Shown piece after piece: positions 43,636 through 52,680 of a stretch of DNA of 64,000 nucleotides. The stretch comes from Defluviicoccus sp046348835. Lineage in GTDB: Bacteria; Pseudomonadota; Alphaproteobacteria; Rhodospirillales; Defluviicoccaceae. The notes under the pieces were generated by a model that had not been told where the DNA came from, made no database searches, and saw only the letters and a list, made by a program, of their open reading frames with translations. Position numbers and translations under genes: made by a program. How positions within the stretch are numbered: position 1 is the first letter of the stretch; every line of letters starts with the position of its first letter. The stretch spans positions 43,063-107,062 of the forward strand of contig JAXMDM010000006.1 in NCBI GenBank assembly GCA_046348835.1, written 5' to 3'.

Positions 43636-44970
43636 CTAGGGCTGTCGCATCGGCTTCGGCAGCAAGACGACCAGCCGCAGTCCGCCCCCCGGGCGGTTCG
43701 CCAGGCTGATGTCGCCACCCCGGGCACGCACCGCCGTCCGGGCGATGGTCAGTCCGAGGCCGGTGCCGCCGGTCTCGCGGTTGCGACTGCCCTCGCGTCG
43801 GTAGAAGGGCTCGAACACCGTTTCGTGCTCGCCCTCCGGGATACCGGGTCCATCGTCGTCGATGGTCACGATCATCTCGTCAGGCTCATCCGCGATCGAC
43901 ACCCGGGCGCGGGTCCCATATTTGATCGCGTTGTCGACCAGGTTGGAAAACGCCCGCTTGAGGGCGAGCGGTCGGCAGAGCAGCGGTGCCCGCTCGGCGC
44001 CTGACAGCGCCACATCATGGCCGGCATCGGCGGCCTGATCGCAAATCGTCCGCAGGATCGAAACGAGATCGACCGTTCGGCTTTCCTCCTGGGTCGCCTC
44101 GCCGCGCAGGAAGACGAGCGCCGCCTCGAGCATTTTCTCCATCTCGTCGAGATCGGCCTCGACCATGCGCCGCGCCTCGGCGTCGCCGATGAAGGCGGCG
44201 CGCAAACGCAGCCGGGTGATGGGGGTCTTCAGATCGTGGGAGACGGCGGCCAACATCTGCGTCCGGTCGGCGATCAGGCGGCCGATCCGCGCCTGCATGG
44301 TATTGAACGCGCCCGCCACCTGGCGGATCTCCCGCGGGCCGGTGGCGGCCGCTCCTTCCGCCGTGATGTCTCTGCCGATCCGGTCCGCGGCACGGGCGAG
44401 ATCGCGCAACGGCGCGTTGATGGAGCGGACGAGCAGGATCGAGAGGACGAGGATGCCGAGCGCCATTGCGCTCAGCGACCCGAGGACATCGTGCCCGCCG
44501 TTCCGCCCCAGCTCGAAGGCGTTGAGGCCGAATGTGACCCAGCTGCCGTCATCCATCTGCATCGCTGCCAGGATGACATGGCGGTGCTGGGCCGCATCGT
44601 CGGCGTAGCCGAACCGCAGCCGGTCGTCGGCAAGCTCGGGCGCCAGCTGGCGGAGCCGATCCCGCAAAAGGGCCGCGTCCCCGCCCACCGCGGCCGGATC
44701 GGCCACCAGGCTGACCGGGCTCCAGTGGATCTCCAGGTCGTCGGCGGACAGCGCGTGTGCCGTCTTCTCCCGTTCCAAAAGCGGCAGCGTCTCGAGGACG
44801 TTCATCGTCGCCACCAGGCGTTCGGCGAGGCCGCGGTCGCGGCTCGCGCCGAGCAGGTTCTCGGTTCCGATCCGGTAGATCCAGATGCTCCATAGATGGA
44901 ACAACCCGAGGCCGACGATCAGGATCAGGATGGTCCGACCGGCGAGGGTATCGGGAAGAAGGCGGCTCAC
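43636..44970 (-). CDS. sensor histidine kinase, EnvZ-type
   Basis: A 444-residue two-pass inner-membrane kinase: helix 1 (ILILIVGLGLFHLWSIWIY), a ~120-residue periplasmic sensor, helix 2 (LSAMALGILVLSILLVRSI), a HAMP linker, then the phospho-acceptor His245 in AAVSHDLKTPITRLRLR. The ATPase part has the N box NLVDNAIKYG, G1 DDDGPGIPEG and G2 GGTGLGLTIARTA. GTG 44970 overlaps the response-regulator stop. Its position next to the cus genes suggests copper/silver sensing, like CusS, though sequence alone does not show the ligand. Confidence 0.9.
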   Translation of the reverse strand: MSRLLPDTLAGRTILILIVGLGLFHLWSIWIYRIGTENLLGASRDRGLAERLVATMNVLETLPLLEREKTAHALSADDLEIHWSPVSLVADPAAVGGDAALLRDRLRQLAPELADDRLRFGYADDAAQHRHVILAAMQMDDGSWVTFGLNAFELGRNGGHDVLGSLSAMALGILVLSILLVRSINAPLRDLARAADRIGRDITAEGAAATGPREIRQVAGAFNTMQARIGRLIADRTQMLAAVSHDLKTPITRLRLRAAFIGDAEARRMVEADLDEMEKMLEAALVFLRGEATQEESRTVDLVSILRTICDQAADAGHDVALSGAERAPLLCRPLALKRAFSNLVDNAIKYGTRARVSIADEPDEMIVTIDDDGPGIPEGEHETVFEPFYRREGSRNRETGGTGLGLTIARTAVRARGGDISLANRPGGGLRLVVLLPKPMRQP

Positions 44971-45722
44971 AGTCGCCTGACCGTGGGAAGGAAGAGGTAA
45001 CCGGCGCCGCGCACCGTCCTGATCAGCGAGACTGCCCGGTCGCCCGCCTCCAGCTTGCGCCGCAGCCGGCTTACCTGAACATCGATGCTGCGGTCGAACG
45101 GTTCGGCCGACCGGTTCCGCGACAGCTCCAATAGCTGCTCGCGGGAGAGAACCCGTTGGGGATGCTCGATGAACGCCAGGAGGAGATCGTACTCGCCGCC
45201 GCTGAGGTCGATGACGACCCCGTCGGGCGACGCCACCTCCCGTCGCTGCATGTCGAGGACATAGTCGGCGAACGCAACCTTGCGGCCTCCCATCGGCTGA
45301 TCGAGGTGACCGCGCGCCGTCGCCCGCCGCAACAGAGAACGAATGCGGGCCAGCAATTCGCGCGGGTTGAACGGCTTCGCCACATAGTCGTCGGCGCCGA
45401 GTTCGAGGCCGACGATGCGGTCGGTGTCCTCGCCCTTCGCCGTCAGCATGATGATGGGAATCGTCGATCTGGCACGCAATTCGCGGCACAGGTCGAGCCC
45501 CGACGGGCCCGGCAACATCAAATCGAGGACGATCAGATCGGTCGCTTGCGCCGACAGGGCTTCCCGCATCTCGCGACCGTCACGGGCCAGCGAAGCCCGA
45601 TACCCGTTCTCCCGCAACAGGCGCGCGAGGAGAGAGCGGACCTCCGCATCGTCATCGACGACGAGAATATGAGCTTCCGGCTCCAGTCTGTTCCCCTCGT
45701 CGGATCGTTGCGTCGCCGGCAA
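44967..45722 (-). CDS. OmpR-family response regulator
   Basis: A 251-residue regulator with a receiver domain (acidic DDD at 23-25, phospho-acceptor Asp67 in LIVLDLMLPGPSG, Lys in YVAKPFNPRE) and a winged-helix DNA-binding domain (VLSREQLLELSRNRSAEPF, DVQVSRLRRKLE, RTVRGAGYLF). The TTG at 45722 has a weak ribosome-binding site, and the true start may lie up to 14 codons inside since the receiver begins at residue 18. It is the first gene of the cus island on this strand and the presumed activator of cus transcription. Confidence 0.9.
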   Translation of the reverse strand: MPATQRSDEGNRLEPEAHILVVDDDAEVRSLLARLLRENGYRASLARDGREMREALSAQATDLIVLDLMLPGPSGLDLCRELRARSTIPIIMLTAKGEDTDRIVGLELGADDYVAKPFNPRELLARIRSLLRRATARGHLDQPMGGRKVAFADYVLDMQRREVASPDGVVIDLSGGEYDLLLAFIEHPQRVLSREQLLELSRNRSAEPFDRSIDVQVSRLRRKLEAGDRAVSLIRTVRGAGYLFLPTVRRL

Positions 45723-45902
45723 ACGGAATTCTGAGGTGTATCCAAGCCGCCGACCACATAATCGGCCGTCCCTAACCTACATCCCCGGAGCGAATATTCA
45801 ACGATGACAGGGGCCGTCCATCAGCGCTACCGCGCCACACCTCTCATGCCAGCGGTAACCTGCGACTCCGACAGCGGACATTGCTGGCGAAGGTGAGGCG
45901 AT

Positions 45903-47978
45903 TCAGCCGCGCGAAGAGGTCGGCGACGTCGTCCGCGGCGACCGGGCGCGCATTTGGACGAAAACGGTCACCGCCGCCAGGGCCATCCCCGCTTCGGCGG
46001 CAAACGGCAGCGCGAGCACGAGAAGAAGCGCACCCAAGGCGGCGATCGCCCGCTCCACCAGCGTCATCGGACCGACCAGCCAGCCGGTGGCGCTGGCGCC
46101 CCACAACCCGATGGCGATCGCCGCCTTGCCGGTCACGAGGGCGGTGGCCAGCCAATCGCCCGTCTGCAGCATCAGCGCCGGCGAATAGACGGCGATGAAC
46201 GGGACCACATAGCCGGCGAGAGAAATGCGGGTCGCGATCAGACCGATCCGCAGGTGCGACGCCCTGGCGATGGCCTGGGCGGCGAGGGCGGCGAGGGCGA
46301 CCGGCGGCGTCAGGTCGGCGAGGATGCCGAAGTAGAAGCAGAACATGTGGCTGACGATGAGCGGCACGCCCAGTTGCAGCAGCGCCGGCGCCATCATCGC
46401 GCTGGTGATGATGTAGGTCGGGATGGTGGGCAGCCCGGTCCCGAGGATGAGGCAGGCGACCATGGTCATGACCAACGCCAGCAACAGGTGGTGGCCCGCC
46501 AGATCGAAGACGACCCGCGCCAGGGTGCTGCCGAGCCCGGTCAGCGTGCAGATGCCGACCAGGATGCCGATGAGGGCGCAGGCGACGCCGACGGCGAGGG
46601 CGGCCTTGGCCGCGTCGGCCATCGCCGAAATCAGCCGCTGCAGCGCGACCCGACCTTGCCGCATAAAAAGGGCGACGACGACGAGGACGCCCACCAGGAG
46701 CAGCGCCGTCGCCTCGATCCGCAGTCCGATCACCCGGCTGAGCAGGGTTGCGGCGAGACCGAGCCCGATCCAGAAGGCGAAGCGGAAGGCACCCCGGCTC
46801 GTCGCCGCGGTTGCCGCATTGCCCAGGATCAGCAGCGCCGTTATGGCCAGAGCCATGCAGCCGGCGAACATCGGCGTGTAGCCGCCGAAGAGCAGACCGA
46901 CCAGGGCAACCAGCGGCAGCGACAGATGCCAGTGGCCCACCACCGCGCGCCAGGCGCTGGGGCAGAGATGCTTCGGCAAGCCGTCCAGATGGCAGCGCCC
47001 CGCCTCCAGGTGGACCATCCAGAATGTCGACGCGTAATAGAGGAGGGCGGGAATCAGGGCGGCGATGGCGATGTCGCGGTAAGGCACCCCGATCGTTTCC
47101 GCCATGATGAACGCCACCGCCCCCATGACGGGCGGCATGATCTGGCCGCCCATGCTGGCGGTGGCCTCGACGGCGCCAGCGAATGCCGGTCGGTAACCGA
47201 AACGGATCATCAGCGGAATGGTGAACTGGCCGATGGTGAGCACGTTGGCGATCGCCGAGCCATTAATCGTGCCCATCAGCCCGGACGAGACCACCGCCAC
47301 CTTGGCCGGGCCGCCCTTGTGATGGCCGACGAGGCCGAGCGCGACGTCGTTGAACAGCTGGATCAGCCCCGCCCGCTCGAGAAACGCACCGAGCAGGATG
47401 AACACGAAGATGTAGGTCGCCGACACGAGCGTCGGCACGCCGTAAATTCCTTCCGTGCCGAGAAAAAGCTGGTCGACGACCTGGTCGTAGGCGAAGCCGC
47501 GGTTGGCCAGAAATCCCGGCAGGTGGCGGCCGAACAGGGCGAGGGGAATGAAAGCGCCGCAAAGCAGGAGCAGCGACCAGCCGGTCAGCCGCCGCGCCGC
47601 CTCGGCGACGAGGAGAATGACAATGGAGCCGACGACGATGTCCGCCAGGTTCGGCTCGCCGGCCCGCTGGACGAGCGCCGCCTCGAACACCCAATGATAG
47701 AGGCCGAGCAGAAAGGCGACGATGGCCAGGAGCCAGTCGTACCACGGTACCGTCGCCCGCTGGTCCGATGCCCTGGCTCGAAACAGGAGAAAGGTCAGCG
47801 AGAGCAGGAACCCGACGTGAAGCGAGCGCAGCACGATCGAGGACAGCGGATTGAACGCCGCGGTGACGATCTGGAACAGGCAGAAGACGATGGCCCAGCA
47901 GAACGCGATCTTGCCGGTGATGCCGGAAGGGCCGGCCATGGCGGCCGTCGGGTCGTCCGCATCGACGTCCGGCGGCAC
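45903..47978 (-). CDS. TAXI-TRAP transporter fused 4TM/12TM permease
   Basis: A 691-residue fused DctQM-like permease of TRAP transporters with about 16-18 helices. Hallmarks are FILLGAFLERAGLIQLFNDV, KVAVVSSGLMGTINGSAIANV, ATASMGGQIMPPVMGAVAFI and, near the C-terminus, ILGTGLPTIPTYIITSAMMA with DLTPPVALAALAAQ. It uses the sodium or proton gradient together with the TAXI receptor at 48005-48946, 26 bp upstream. The GTG at 47978 is the likely start; an ATG at 47939 is an alternative. The substrate is unknown. Confidence 0.93.
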   Translation of the reverse strand: MPPDVDADDPTAAMAGPSGITGKIAFCWAIVFCLFQIVTAAFNPLSSIVLRSLHVGFLLSLTFLLFRARASDQRATVPWYDWLLAIVAFLLGLYHWVFEAALVQRAGEPNLADIVVGSIVILLVAEAARRLTGWSLLLLCGAFIPLALFGRHLPGFLANRGFAYDQVVDQLFLGTEGIYGVPTLVSATYIFVFILLGAFLERAGLIQLFNDVALGLVGHHKGGPAKVAVVSSGLMGTINGSAIANVLTIGQFTIPLMIRFGYRPAFAGAVEATASMGGQIMPPVMGAVAFIMAETIGVPYRDIAIAALIPALLYYASTFWMVHLEAGRCHLDGLPKHLCPSAWRAVVGHWHLSLPLVALVGLLFGGYTPMFAGCMALAITALLILGNAATAATSRGAFRFAFWIGLGLAATLLSRVIGLRIEATALLLVGVLVVVALFMRQGRVALQRLISAMADAAKAALAVGVACALIGILVGICTLTGLGSTLARVVFDLAGHHLLLALVMTMVACLILGTGLPTIPTYIITSAMMAPALLQLGVPLIVSHMFCFYFGILADLTPPVALAALAAQAIARASHLRIGLIATRISLAGYVVPFIAVYSPALMLQTGDWLATALVTGKAAIAIGLWGASATGWLVGPMTLVERAIAALGALLLVLALPFAAEAGMALAAVTVFVQMRARSPRTTSPTSSRG

Positions 47979-48004
47979 CGCGGGCGCGCCGGCAGCTCCC
48001 GTCG

Positions 48005-48946
48005 CTATGGCAGCATTCCCTTTTCGCGATAGAATCTGGCCGCGCCCGGGTGGAGAGGAACAGGCATCCCCGCCAGGGCGCTGTCGATCTTGATCGCCCT
48101 CGCCGCCACATGGGCGGAGGCGAGGAGGTCGAGGTTCTCGAACATCGCCTTGGTCATCCGGTAGACGAGTTCCCCGTCGACATCGGCGCTGGTAACGAGA
48201 AAATTCTCAATCTCGACCGTCGGTACCGCTTGGTTTTGGCCCTGATAGGTCGCGGCCGGAATGATCGCAACCCTGTAGGCCGGATCGTTGATCGTGGCGA
48301 CCACGGCCACCGGGATCGGGACGAGGGTGATGTCGATGGCGGTGGCGAGCTCGCGGATGGAGGAGACGCCGAGACCGGCGGACTGCAGCGTTACATCCAG
48401 CTGCCGGTTCTTCATCAGGTCGACGGATTCGGCAAAGCCCAGGTGCTCGACCTTGGCGAAGTCGTCGAAGGACACGCCGGCCGCGGTGAGCACGGTGCGG
48501 GCATTAATCTCGGTGCCGGACTTGGGGGCGCCGACGGAAACACGCTTGCCGCGCAGGTCGCCAAGGGTCCTGATCCCGGAATCGGCGCTGGCGACGACCT
48601 GCAGATAGTTGGGGTAGAGCGCCGCAATGCCCCGCAGCCTGTCCAATTTCTGCGGAAATCCGGCGTCGGCATTGCCCGCCCAGGCGAGGCCGATGGTATC
48701 GCCCAAAGCGAACGCGACTTCGCCCCGCCCGTTCTGCAGCAGGTTCAGATTCTCGACCGACGCCTTGGTTGCCTGCACCGACGTCTTGGCGTCCGGGATC
48801 GCCTTTGCGTAGATGTCGGACAGAGATACCCCCAATGGGTAATAAACGCCACTGATGCCGCCGGTGAGAATAGTGATGAACGGCTCAGCCAAGGCGTGCG
48901 TTGCCCCGAATGTGAGCAGCGTCATGCCGATCAATAGTGCTCTCAT
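48005..48946 (-). CDS. TAXI-family TRAP solute-binding receptor
   Basis: A 313-residue periplasmic receptor with signal peptide (MRALLIGMTLLTFGATHALA). The family core is visible as ITILTGGISGVYYPLGVSLS, GRGEVAFALGDTIGLAW, LRGKRVSVGAPKSGTEINAR and the C-terminal LAGMPVPLHPGAARFYRE. It is the partner of the fused permease just downstream. It closely resembles the C-terminal half of the tandem TAXI protein at 13684-15690, including the LDVTLQSAGLGVSSIREL stretch. The start follows AGGGGGCC. Confidence 0.93.
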   Translation of the reverse strand: MRALLIGMTLLTFGATHALAEPFITILTGGISGVYYPLGVSLSDIYAKAIPDAKTSVQATKASVENLNLLQNGRGEVAFALGDTIGLAWAGNADAGFPQKLDRLRGIAALYPNYLQVVASADSGIRTLGDLRGKRVSVGAPKSGTEINARTVLTAAGVSFDDFAKVEHLGFAESVDLMKNRQLDVTLQSAGLGVSSIRELATAIDITLVPIPVAVVATINDPAYRVAIIPAATYQGQNQAVPTVEIENFLVTSADVDGELVYRMTKAMFENLDLLASAHVAARAIKIDSALAGMPVPLHPGAARFYREKGMLP

Positions 48947-49230
48947 CTTGGCCCCCTGCGGTGCGAAAGAAGGTTACCCGCCTTCCGTTCAGTCGTCGCA
49001 GTCTGCCATATACTGCCACAATTGGGAACGATGGCTCGGGTCCAACCCGGATCCCCGACCGACGGGTCGTATTGCCCCGGCCGGGCCGAGTCCCCCGGCA
49101 ACGGCTAGGGTGCGGCGAGGCGCATTCACACCAGACTGGTGATCGGACGCCGGGACGCGCCATGTAAGGGAGCGGCTGTCGGCGCAAGCGCGCGTTGACG
49201 GACCGGTCGATGCCATGAAGGGAGCGGATC

Positions 49231-49515
49231 ATGAATGTCCGTCGACTCGTCCTCGATGTGGATAAGGCGATCGCCCGGCCCTCGCTGATCGAAATCGGGC
49301 AAGCCATCGCCGCCTGTCACGGCGTCGAGGCGCTCAACATCACGGTCGGCGAGATCGATGTGGAAACCATCGGAATGGATGTCACCATCGAGGGCGAAGG
49401 GCTCGACTACGAGCAAATCCGCGATGCGATCGAGGCCTGCGGCGCGGTGGTCCACAGCATCGATCAGCTTGCCGCCGGAAGCCGGCTCATCGAGGCCGTG
49501 CGGCGGTCGAGATGA
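49231..49515 (+). CDS. DUF211-family protein
   Basis: A 94-residue small alpha/beta protein matching DUF211 (archaeal MTH889-type): NVRRLVLDVDKAIARPSLIE, GVEALNITVGEIDVET, the IEGEGLDYEQIRDAIEAC strand-helix and VVHSIDQLAAGSRL. The family forms oligomeric rings; a small-molecule or ion-sensing role has been suggested but not proven. It starts behind GGGAGCGG and its stop overlaps the start of the next gene (ATGA), so it probably serves that transporter. DUF211 is best known from archaea; its presence here may mark transfer. Confidence 0.85.
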   Translation: MNVRRLVLDVDKAIARPSLIEIGQAIAACHGVEALNITVGEIDVETIGMDVTIEGEGLDYEQIRDAIEACGAVVHSIDQLAAGSRLIEAVRRSR

Positions 49516-50066
49516 GCGCGCTCGCGGCCTTCGCTCGACGTATCGGCAAGCGTCGGCTCGACCTGGTCGCGGGGCTCGCCGACGGCATCCTGACCGCGCT
49601 GACCCTGGCCGCGGGCCCTCTGCTGGGCCACACCGACGGGATAAGCCTCGGCCTGGCATTCCGGGTCGCCACCGCCTCGGCGGCGTCGGCGCTGTTTATC
49701 CTGTTCGTCGCCCACTACGCCGATACGCGCGGCGAGCTGGTGCGGGCCGAGCGGCAGCTCAGCCTCACCGAGCACGGCCGCTTGGCGGCGGGCGGGCTCG
49801 GCCGGGCGGCCCTGCGGGATGCGGCCGCGGGGGCGGTGGTTGCGACAAGCTGCAGCTTTGTCGGTGCCTTGGTGCCGCTCCTCCTGGGTGCAATCCTGCC
49901 CGGGCCGCGCTGGCTCGGCCCGCTGCTCACCATCGCCCTGCTCGCCGTCCTCGGCGCGGCGATCGCGCGCAGCGTCTACGGCAGTTGGTGGATCTGGGCC
50001 CCGGCCCTCGGAGCGGGTGGCCTCGCCCTCACCGTCCTCGGCGCATGGCTCGATATCGTCGGTTGA
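49512..50066 (+). CDS. VIT1/CCC1-like membrane transporter
   Basis: A 184-residue protein with about five hydrophobic helices. The N-terminal GLADGILTALTLAAGPLLG is the VIT1/CCC1 helix 1 motif (family: GLxDGxxx). This family exports Fe2+ or Mn2+ from the cytosol. It is shorter than usual VIT proteins (~230), and the metal-binding cytoplasmic insertion seems reduced. The start overlaps the DUF211 stop (ATGA). Metal specificity is not readable. Confidence 0.75.
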   Translation: MSALAAFARRIGKRRLDLVAGLADGILTALTLAAGPLLGHTDGISLGLAFRVATASAASALFILFVAHYADTRGELVRAERQLSLTEHGRLAAGGLGRAALRDAAAGAVVATSCSFVGALVPLLLGAILPGPRWLGPLLTIALLAVLGAAIARSVYGSWWIWAPALGAGGLALTVLGAWLDIVG

Positions 50067-50169
50067 GGTGGGCGCAACCGTCCGCCTGTTGCACGATGGC
50101 CTCACATCGCGCCATAACCGCCCCCTCCTCTTGACGCCCGCGCTTTTTCCCCAGCATCATGACCGCCGG

Positions 50170-50350
50170 CAATGGTTCCCCGGGAGGGGAGCAAAAAGGG
50201 AACACGGTGCGGCATCCCGATCCGGGACCAAATCCGTGGCTGCCCCCGCAACTGTAAGTGCCGAGCCGAGGCCCGACCGTACGCCACTGGGAAACCGGGA
50301 AGGCAGGGCCAGAGGTGATGACGCACGAGCCAGGAGACCTGCCATCGCCG
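50170..50350 (+). ncRNA. cobalamin (B12) riboswitch
   Basis: The diagnostic aptamer parts are in order: GGGAACACGGTGC near 50198-50210, AAATCCGTGGCTGCCCCCGC at 50230-50249 followed by AACTGTAAGTGCCGAGC (J3/4 core and the B12 box area), CCACTGGGAAACCGGGAAGGC, and GATGACGCACGAGCCAGGAG with ACCTGCC at the end. It lies about 310 bp before btuB and heads the whole cobalamin operon. Binding of adenosyl- or methyl-cobalamin would lower expression downstream. Ends are approximate. Confidence 0.95.
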
Positions 50351-50466
50351 TCGTCACCCTGTTCGCATCCGGGGTTGGGTGCGAGCGCGGATCTCCGAAG
50401 CGGTGACGTCGTAAGAGAACGGCTTTGCTGTGGGTGAGGACGCGTTGCGGGTAACTATCTCAAATC

Positions 50467-50523
50467 GATCAGGGCGCTAGGGGGTCGGGGCACGCGCCCC
50501 GCATAGGTTCTCCCTGATCTTTT
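50467..50523 (+). terminator. intrinsic terminator, likely riboswitch expression platform
   Basis: GATCAGGG (50467-50474) pairs with CCCTGATC (50512-50519) and is followed by TTTT. An inner stem GGGGC-ACGC-GCCCC (50487-50500) lies within. This is between the riboswitch and btuB, so ligand-driven premature termination is the simplest model. Confidence 0.65.
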
Positions 50524-50647
50524 CTCCCCTTCGGCAATACCGCTTGCCGGCGTGGCACGGAGCGATCCGTGCTGCGCTGAAGAAAGGCGGAAGGCCCGGC
50601 ATCTTGGCGGATCCCCGGGCCCTCCGGTGAACGGTGCAACCATTCAC

Positions 50648-50662
50648 ACAGACGGAGTCTGT
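50648..50662 (+). promoter_or_regulatory. btuB ribosome-binding site inside a hairpin
   Basis: ACAGAC and GTCTGT form a six-base-pair stem with loop GGA, directly before the btuB ATG at 50664. The GGAG that would bind 16S rRNA is partly in the loop and partly in the stem, so initiation may be damped by structure. Confidence 0.5.
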
Positions 50663-50663
50663 A

Positions 50664-52664
50664 ATGAACAAACATGACCGAAGCGGGGAGCGTGTCAATC
50701 GCCGACCAAACCCCGTGCTCCTTGCGGTAGCAACCGCATTCCTGCCCCTGCCGGCGTTGGCCCAGGTCAACCAACTGCCGGCGGCCGATGCCGATACACC
50801 GACGGTGGTGGTCACCGCGACCCGTTACCCGGTCGACGCGGCGACGGTCGGCAGCTCCATCTCCGTGATCACCGCCGAAGACCTGCAGCAGCAGCAGACG
50901 CGGTTCGTCTCCGACATCCTGCGCGAGGTGCCGGGCGTCGCGGTCAACCGCAACAGCACCTTCGGCAGCTTGACCCAGGTGCGCATTCGCGGCGCCGAGG
51001 GCAACCAGACGCTGGTGATCATCGACGGCGTCGAAGTCAACGACCCGGCCAACGGCGACGAGTACGACTTCGGCAACCTCCTCGGCAGCGACATCGAACG
51101 CATCGAGATCCTGCGCGGTCCGCAGTCGATCCTCTACGGCAGCAACTCCATCGGCGGCGTCATCAACATCATCACCAAACGCGGGGAGCAAGGGGCGGCC
51201 GCAGCCTCCCGCCTCGAGGCCGGCTCGTTCGGCACCTTCGACGGCCGGGCCAGCGTCGGCGGCGCTACCGACATGGTCAACGGCTACCTCGGCTTGAGCG
51301 GCTACTCCACCGAAGGCATCAACATCTCGCCCGAAGGAAGCGAACGCGACGGCTACGACAACATCACCCTCAACAGCAACCTCGGCGTCAAACCGCTGGA
51401 GAATCTGGAGCTCACCGGGTCGCTGCGCTACGTCTGGGGCGACCTGCAGTACGACGACTTCGGCGACGCGACCAATTCCGCCGGGTTCATCGTTCCGAAC
51501 GACGCCGACGAGGAATCCAAAACGACCGCCCTTTCGGGGCGGGCGCAGGCAAAGCTCACCCTGTTCGACGGCATGTTCGAGAACATCGTCGGCTACTCCG
51601 GGCTCCGAACCACCAGCAATCAGTATAGCGACGGAGACAAGTCGTTTCGGTTCAATGCCCAGACCAACACCGTCGATTACCAGGGCAATGTCTTCTTCAA
51701 TACGGCCGAGATCGCCAACGCGAGCCACACCGCGACCTTGATCTATCAGCGACAGGGCCAGACCGGCGACAACTGGTCCTCGTTCGGCAGCAGCGCCAAT
51801 TTCAACACCATCATCAACAACGGCTACGCCGGGGAATACCGGCTGGGTCTGTGGGACCGGCTGTTCCTCACCGGCGGTGCCCGCTTCGACCAGAACAACG
51901 CCTTCGACAACTTCGTATCCCCGCGGGTGACCGCGGCCTTTCTCGTGCCCGAGGTCGATACCCGCCTGCACGGGACATGGGGCAAGGGAGTCCAGAACCC
52001 GACCCTGACCGAGCTCTACGGCTTCTTCGACAACTTCATCGGTAACCCCAACCTGAAACCGGAGAACTCGACCGGATGGGATGCCGGTGTCGAACAGCCC
52101 TTCCTGAACAAAAAGCTGGTCCTTGGGGCGACTTATTTTAACAACCGGATCCGAGACTTCATTACGTCGGAATACGACCCGGCGCTGGGTGCCTCGACGC
52201 CGATCAACCTCTCGGGAACGTCGAAAATACAGGGCGTCGAGGTCTCGGCGACGGCGAACATCTACGACGGACTGACGCTGAAGGCGTCCTATACCTATAC
52301 CGACGGCGAGGATCCGGACGGCGACGAGCTGGTTCGCCGGCCGCCCAACATGGCGAGCGCAACCCTCAACTACGCGTTCCTCGAAGACGACGCCGGCACA
52401 AAGCGCGCCAACATCAATCTGAGTGCCGACTACAACGGCGAGATGAAGGATTTCGTCTTCAGTTCGCCGACCTTCGAGCGCAGCACCCGTACCCTCGACG
52501 CCTTTTGGCTGGTCAACCTGGGCCTGAGCTACGAGTTCTTGCCCGGTCTCTCCATCATCGGCCGCGTCGAGAACATGCTCGACGAAAATTACCATGAAGT
52601 CTACGGCTACCAGTCGCCCGGCATCGCCGGCTACGGCGGGCTGCGCGGCCGGATCACCTTCTGA
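50664..52664 (+). CDS. btuB: TonB-dependent cobalamin receptor BtuB
   Basis: A 666-residue outer-membrane receptor. Signal peptide to about FLPLPALAQ; a TonB box-like segment TPTVVVTATRYP; the plug domain (SDILREVPGVAVNRNSTFGS, LVIIDGVEVNDP, ERIEILRGPQSILYGSNSIG); then a beta-barrel ending in aromatic RGRITF (C-terminal Phe for Bam-mediated assembly). The NPNLKPENSTGWDAGVEQPF motif is typical. The B12 riboswitch upstream and btuFCD-cbiZ downstream make a corrinoid ligand far more likely than a siderophore. Confidence 0.94.
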   Translation: MNKHDRSGERVNRRPNPVLLAVATAFLPLPALAQVNQLPAADADTPTVVVTATRYPVDAATVGSSISVITAEDLQQQQTRFVSDILREVPGVAVNRNSTFGSLTQVRIRGAEGNQTLVIIDGVEVNDPANGDEYDFGNLLGSDIERIEILRGPQSILYGSNSIGGVINIITKRGEQGAAAASRLEAGSFGTFDGRASVGGATDMVNGYLGLSGYSTEGINISPEGSERDGYDNITLNSNLGVKPLENLELTGSLRYVWGDLQYDDFGDATNSAGFIVPNDADEESKTTALSGRAQAKLTLFDGMFENIVGYSGLRTTSNQYSDGDKSFRFNAQTNTVDYQGNVFFNTAEIANASHTATLIYQRQGQTGDNWSSFGSSANFNTIINNGYAGEYRLGLWDRLFLTGGARFDQNNAFDNFVSPRVTAAFLVPEVDTRLHGTWGKGVQNPTLTELYGFFDNFIGNPNLKPENSTGWDAGVEQPFLNKKLVLGATYFNNRIRDFITSEYDPALGASTPINLSGTSKIQGVEVSATANIYDGLTLKASYTYTDGEDPDGDELVRRPPNMASATLNYAFLEDDAGTKRANINLSADYNGEMKDFVFSSPTFERSTRTLDAFWLVNLGLSYEFLPGLSIIGRVENMLDENYHEVYGYQSPGIAGYGGLRGRITF

Positions 52665-52680
52665 TCGGGAGGCGGACGCG

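Noticed and set aside
45954..48032. 692-codon plus-strand frame
   Set aside because: Antisense to the TRAP permease; composed of Asp/Gly/Arg/Gln repeats with no family features.
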